From Roseomonas sp. (GTDB lineage Bacteria > Pseudomonadota > Alphaproteobacteria > Acetobacterales > Acetobacteraceae), in the NCBI GenBank assembly GCA_031180725.1, contig JAPSLO010000011.1:187139-251138 (forward strand): a DNA stretch of 64,000 bases, given 5' to 3'. How positions within the stretch are numbered: position 1 is the stretch's first letter; each line of letters begins with the position of its first letter. Of the stretch, positions 61,770-64,000 are shown piece after piece. The translations under genes and the position numbers were made by a program. A model generated the notes under the pieces. The model had not been told where the DNA came from. It was given only the letters and a program-made list of their open reading frames with translations, and searched no databases.

Positions 61770-62735
61770 ATGAGACGCCGATCCGCCCTGGCCTGCGCGA
61801 CCCTTGGCAGCCTGGCCCTGGCCTACCCCGCTCTGTCCCAGACCTGGCCGGCGCGGCCGATCCAGATCGTCGCTGGTTTCCCACCTGGCACGTCTGTGGA
61901 CCTGCTGGCCCGTTGGGTTGCGGAGCAGCTTTCCCGCTCCCTCGGCCAGCCCGTGGTGATCGAGAACCGGCCTGGCGCCGATGGCGGCCTTGCCGCCGCA
62001 CAAGTGGCGCGCGCGCGACCGGACGGCTACACCCTACTCTACACGACCAGCTCGGCGCATGGCGCGAGCCCGAGCCTGTACCGGACGCTGAACTTCGATC
62101 CGATTGGCGATTTCACGCCGGTCACCAAGCTGGTGGACCAGTCCATGCTGTTGATGGTTCGTCCAGACGATCCCGCGCGCAGCCTGGGCGACCTGGTCGC
62201 GCGCGCGCGCAGCGCACCACGGCCGCTATTCTATGGGCACGGGAACACCTCGACGCGGGTCGCAGCCGAGCTGCTTCGCGCACAAATGCGCATCCCGCTT
62301 GAGCGCGTGCAGTACCGAGGCAATCCTCTGGCCTTACAGGACCTGATCGCCGGCCGCATCGACTTCGCCTTTACCGATTTCACGACTGGCGTCGAGCAGG
62401 CCCGTCAGGGCCTGTTGCGTCCCGTCGCAGTCACCAGCGCGCGTCGGAATGCTCAGCTACCCGACGTCGCTACTATGGCGGAGCAGGGGATGCCCGGCTT
62501 CGACTTGGTTGCCTGGGGCGGTATCGTCGCGCCGGCGGGCACGCCCGCCGGCATCGTCGCACGGCTCAGTATGGAGATAGCGCGGATCGTCGTCACGCCG
62601 GAGGCCACGACTTTTTTCGATCGTATTGGCCTGGTCGCGGCGCCGATGTCGCCAGCAGAGTTCGGCGACTATATTCGTGCGGAGATCGGCCGCTGGCGCG
62701 AATATGTGACGGTCGCTGGAATCGAACCACAGTAG
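61770..62735 (+). CDS. Bug-type TTT substrate-binding protein
   Basis: A 321-aa periplasmic protein. The signal is MRRRSALACATLGSLALAYPALSQ. The mature part has WPARPIQIVAGFPPGTSVD, VVIENRPGADGGLAAA and VQYRGNPLALQDLIAGRID. GGAGG precedes the ATG. It closes the aminotransferase-amidohydrolase operon, 24 bp after the SBP5 gene. A broken IS5 end follows at once, so downstream genes may have been lost. Confidence 0.88.
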   Translation: MRRRSALACATLGSLALAYPALSQTWPARPIQIVAGFPPGTSVDLLARWVAEQLSRSLGQPVVIENRPGADGGLAAAQVARARPDGYTLLYTTSSAHGASPSLYRTLNFDPIGDFTPVTKLVDQSMLLMVRPDDPARSLGDLVARARSAPRPLFYGHGNTSTRVAAELLRAQMRIPLERVQYRGNPLALQDLIAGRIDFAFTDFTTGVEQARQGLLRPVAVTSARRNAQLPDVATMAEQGMPGFDLVAWGGIVAPAGTPAGIVARLSMEIARIVVTPEATTFFDRIGLVAAPMSPAEFGDYIRAEIGRWREYVTVAGIEPQ

Positions 62736-62824
62736 GGCTATGGAGCAATCTGCCCGGCCATGCCCTTGAACAGGGTGCGACGTCCAGGAGCAGGAGTGAC
62801 TGACTGTGTAGAAATGCCAGTACA

Positions 62825-62985
62825 TGGTGCGATGCGGCGGAGCATGATGCGCGACATAGTCGCGTGGGTCATAGCTTCGCCGGTCTGGGGTAGGCGCTCA
62901 TAGTCACGCGCCAGTCGGCGTAAGCGCGACAGCCAAGCGAAGGTCCTCTCCACATGCGCTGATCGGCCTGGCGTAGCCAAGCCGG
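62825..62985 (-). mobile_element. IS5-family transposase C-terminal remnant
   Basis: On the minus strand HVERTFAWLSRLRRLARDYE, then THATMSRIMLRRIA, is the conserved end of IS5-type DDE transposases (the Glu-bearing helix and last helix). About 50 residues remain; the upstream part is replaced by the IS110 copy starting at 63036. It is immediately downstream of the last Bug gene. Confidence 0.7.
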
Positions 62986-63035
62986 GGTGCGAGGCGGGCG
63001 GATGGTCTGCCCGCGCCACCCTAGTGAGGTGTGCC

Positions 63036-63840
63036 ATGGCGCACTACGCTGCGTTCGACGTGTCGGACACGGAGACAGTGATCCACCTGCCCGACGAGCA
63101 CGGCAGGCTGGTATGGAGGGGCAAGCGGGCGAGTGTGCCGGAGGTGCTGGCCACGGCCTTCCGGCGGCATGCCCCGGAGTTGCCGCGGGTGGGCCTGAAG
63201 ACGGGCCAGCTCGCGCCGTGGCTCTACCACTTGCTCAAGGCAATCGGGGTGCCGGTGGTCTGCCTCGACGCCTGGGCGGCCACGGTGCTGCAGCGGAACA
63301 AAACCGACGCGCGCGATGCCGATATGCCAGCGCAGCTGGTGCGAAAGGACTGGATTGAGGCCCGGGTCAAGGGCTGGGCGGCGGACGCAGTCCGCCATCT
63401 GGTGAATGCCCGGACGCAGCTTGGCGGCATCTCGACCGGCCTGTCGAACCAGATCCGCAACGCACTCAAGACCTTTGGTCTGCGGCGCAGGGGCGCGCGG
63501 GCGGTGCATTCGAGGCCAAAGTCCGCAAGCAGATCGCGGACCGGCTCGAGGTGCGGGCGTGGTCGAGCCCCTGCTGGCGTGTGGCGGGCGGTGCGGGACC
63601 AGATAGCGCGGTTGGACCGCAAGCCCGTGGAGGCGGCCAAGGACGATCCCGTATGTCGCCTTCTGATGACCTGCGCCGGCGTGGGACCGGTGGTGGCCGC
63701 CAGCTTCGGCGCTGCGGTGGAAGCGCCGGAGCACTTCCGGCGTTCGCGTCCGGTGGGCGCCTACCTCGGCCTGACGCTGCGGCGGCATCAGTCAGGCAAG
63801 ATCGACCATAGCGCAGGGGCCTCCAAAACCGAGGCGGCCG
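63036..63840 (+). pseudogene. IS110-family transposase, degenerate
   Basis: ATG 63036 opens MAHYAAFDVSDTETVIHL, the DEDD N-terminus of IS110 enzymes. The catalytic Glu position in VGLKTGQLAPWL is Lys55; KTDARDADMPAQLVR holds the two later Asp residues (91 and 94). Homology leaves the frame near 63490, passes through two other frames (FEAKVRKQIADRLEVRA, then VVEPLLAC) and returns near 63580 with WRAVRDQIARLDRKP. TCAGVGPVVAASFGAAVEAP and GAYLGLTLRRHQSGKIDHS are the C-terminal transposase_20 part. At least three compensating indels plus Glu to Lys mean it is dead. Confidence 0.75.
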
Positions 63841-63881
63841 GCGCGATGACGGGTGCTGCGTCCGCCGCGGCGTCTGGCCGC

Positions 63882-64000
63882 TCACTCGGCGGAAGGTGTT
63901 TCCACCGAGAAGCTGGACGGCCGCTTCTGCTGCAGGAACTCTTCCATCGACAGCAATCCGTGGCTCATGGCGCCTGGGCGGACCGGGACGTCGCGGAAGC
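63882..64000 (-). CDS. Partial hypothetical protein (3' end only)
   Basis: The last 38 codons of a minus-strand frame run from the window edge to TGA at 63882: FRDVPVRPGAMSHGLLSM, then EEFLQQKRPSSFSVETPSAE. The composition is protein-like and differs from the IS110 frame on the other strand, which loses homology at about 63840. No family can be named from this tail. Confidence 0.35.
   Translation of the reverse strand, partial: FRDVPVRPGAMSHGLLSMEEFLQQKRPSSFSVETPSAE

Noticed and set aside
1..64000. CRISPR arrays, tRNA and rRNA genes
   Set aside because: No regularly spaced repeats, no cloverleaf-like or rRNA-like stretch was seen by eye; a tRNAscan or Infernal run would be needed to exclude small RNAs.

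Overview
The window is very GC-rich DNA (strong G/C bias at third codon positions, long antisense open frames everywhere) and reads as a chromosome segment of an alphaproteobacterium. The gene families, and above all the many orphan Bug-type (tripartite tricarboxylate transporter, TTT) substrate-binding proteins mixed with small catabolic operons, suggest Acetobacteraceae such as Roseomonas and relatives. This placement is inference from gene content. I saw no rRNA, tRNA or CRISPR array.

Left part, about 0-26 kb, looks like core genome. A minus-strand run holds a GT9 glycosyltransferase, a GT4 glycosyltransferase, asparagine synthase, a CPA1-like antiporter and dihydroorotase. Next come ygfZ, a tyrosine/phenylalanine catabolic pair (phhA-hpd) with a divergent Lrp/AsnC regulator, an alpha/beta hydrolase, a small membrane protein, a BaiN/HI0933-type flavoprotein, a sugar epimerase, a stand-alone molybdenum hydroxylase large subunit, an aldo/keto reductase overlapping a 4HBT thioesterase, a gamma-glutamyltransferase/2-hydroxyacid dehydrogenase pair, selO, a CBS protein, a DUF533-like protein and an SLC13-type transporter.

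Middle part, about 26-38 kb, is a set of regulated catabolic modules: GntR plus a MetE C-terminal-like protein; divergently an FAH-family enzyme, a NodB-like deacetylase, Bug, an intradiol dioxygenase and Bug, closed by a strong bidirectional terminator; an L-arabinonate-type dehydratase with its Bug protein; and GntR plus ilvD.

Right part, about 38-64 kb, is accessory in character. It has a pseudogene cluster (a twice-frameshifted Bug gene, a Bug/thiamine-diphosphate-enzyme deletion chimera, a frameshifted molybdenum hydroxylase large subunit). It also has catabolic modules (enoyl-CoA hydratase plus a three-subunit molybdenum hydroxylase; enol-lactonase-like hydrolase; aminotransferase-Bug-IclR; LysR // Bug-sulfatase-Bug-SDR; IclR // aminotransferase-amidohydrolase-Tat SBP5-Bug). 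Scattered among these are remnants of a serine recombinase, IS481, IS5 and IS110.

The common theme from 27 kb on is regulator + one to three enzymes + one or two periplasmic Bug proteins. No TTT membrane subunits (TctA/TctB) and no ABC permeases are present, so the binding proteins must work with membrane components encoded elsewhere. The least familiar candidate systems are the Bug-sulfatase-Bug-SDR operon and the aminotransferase-amidohydrolase-SBP operon, both preceded by recognisable dyad symmetries.
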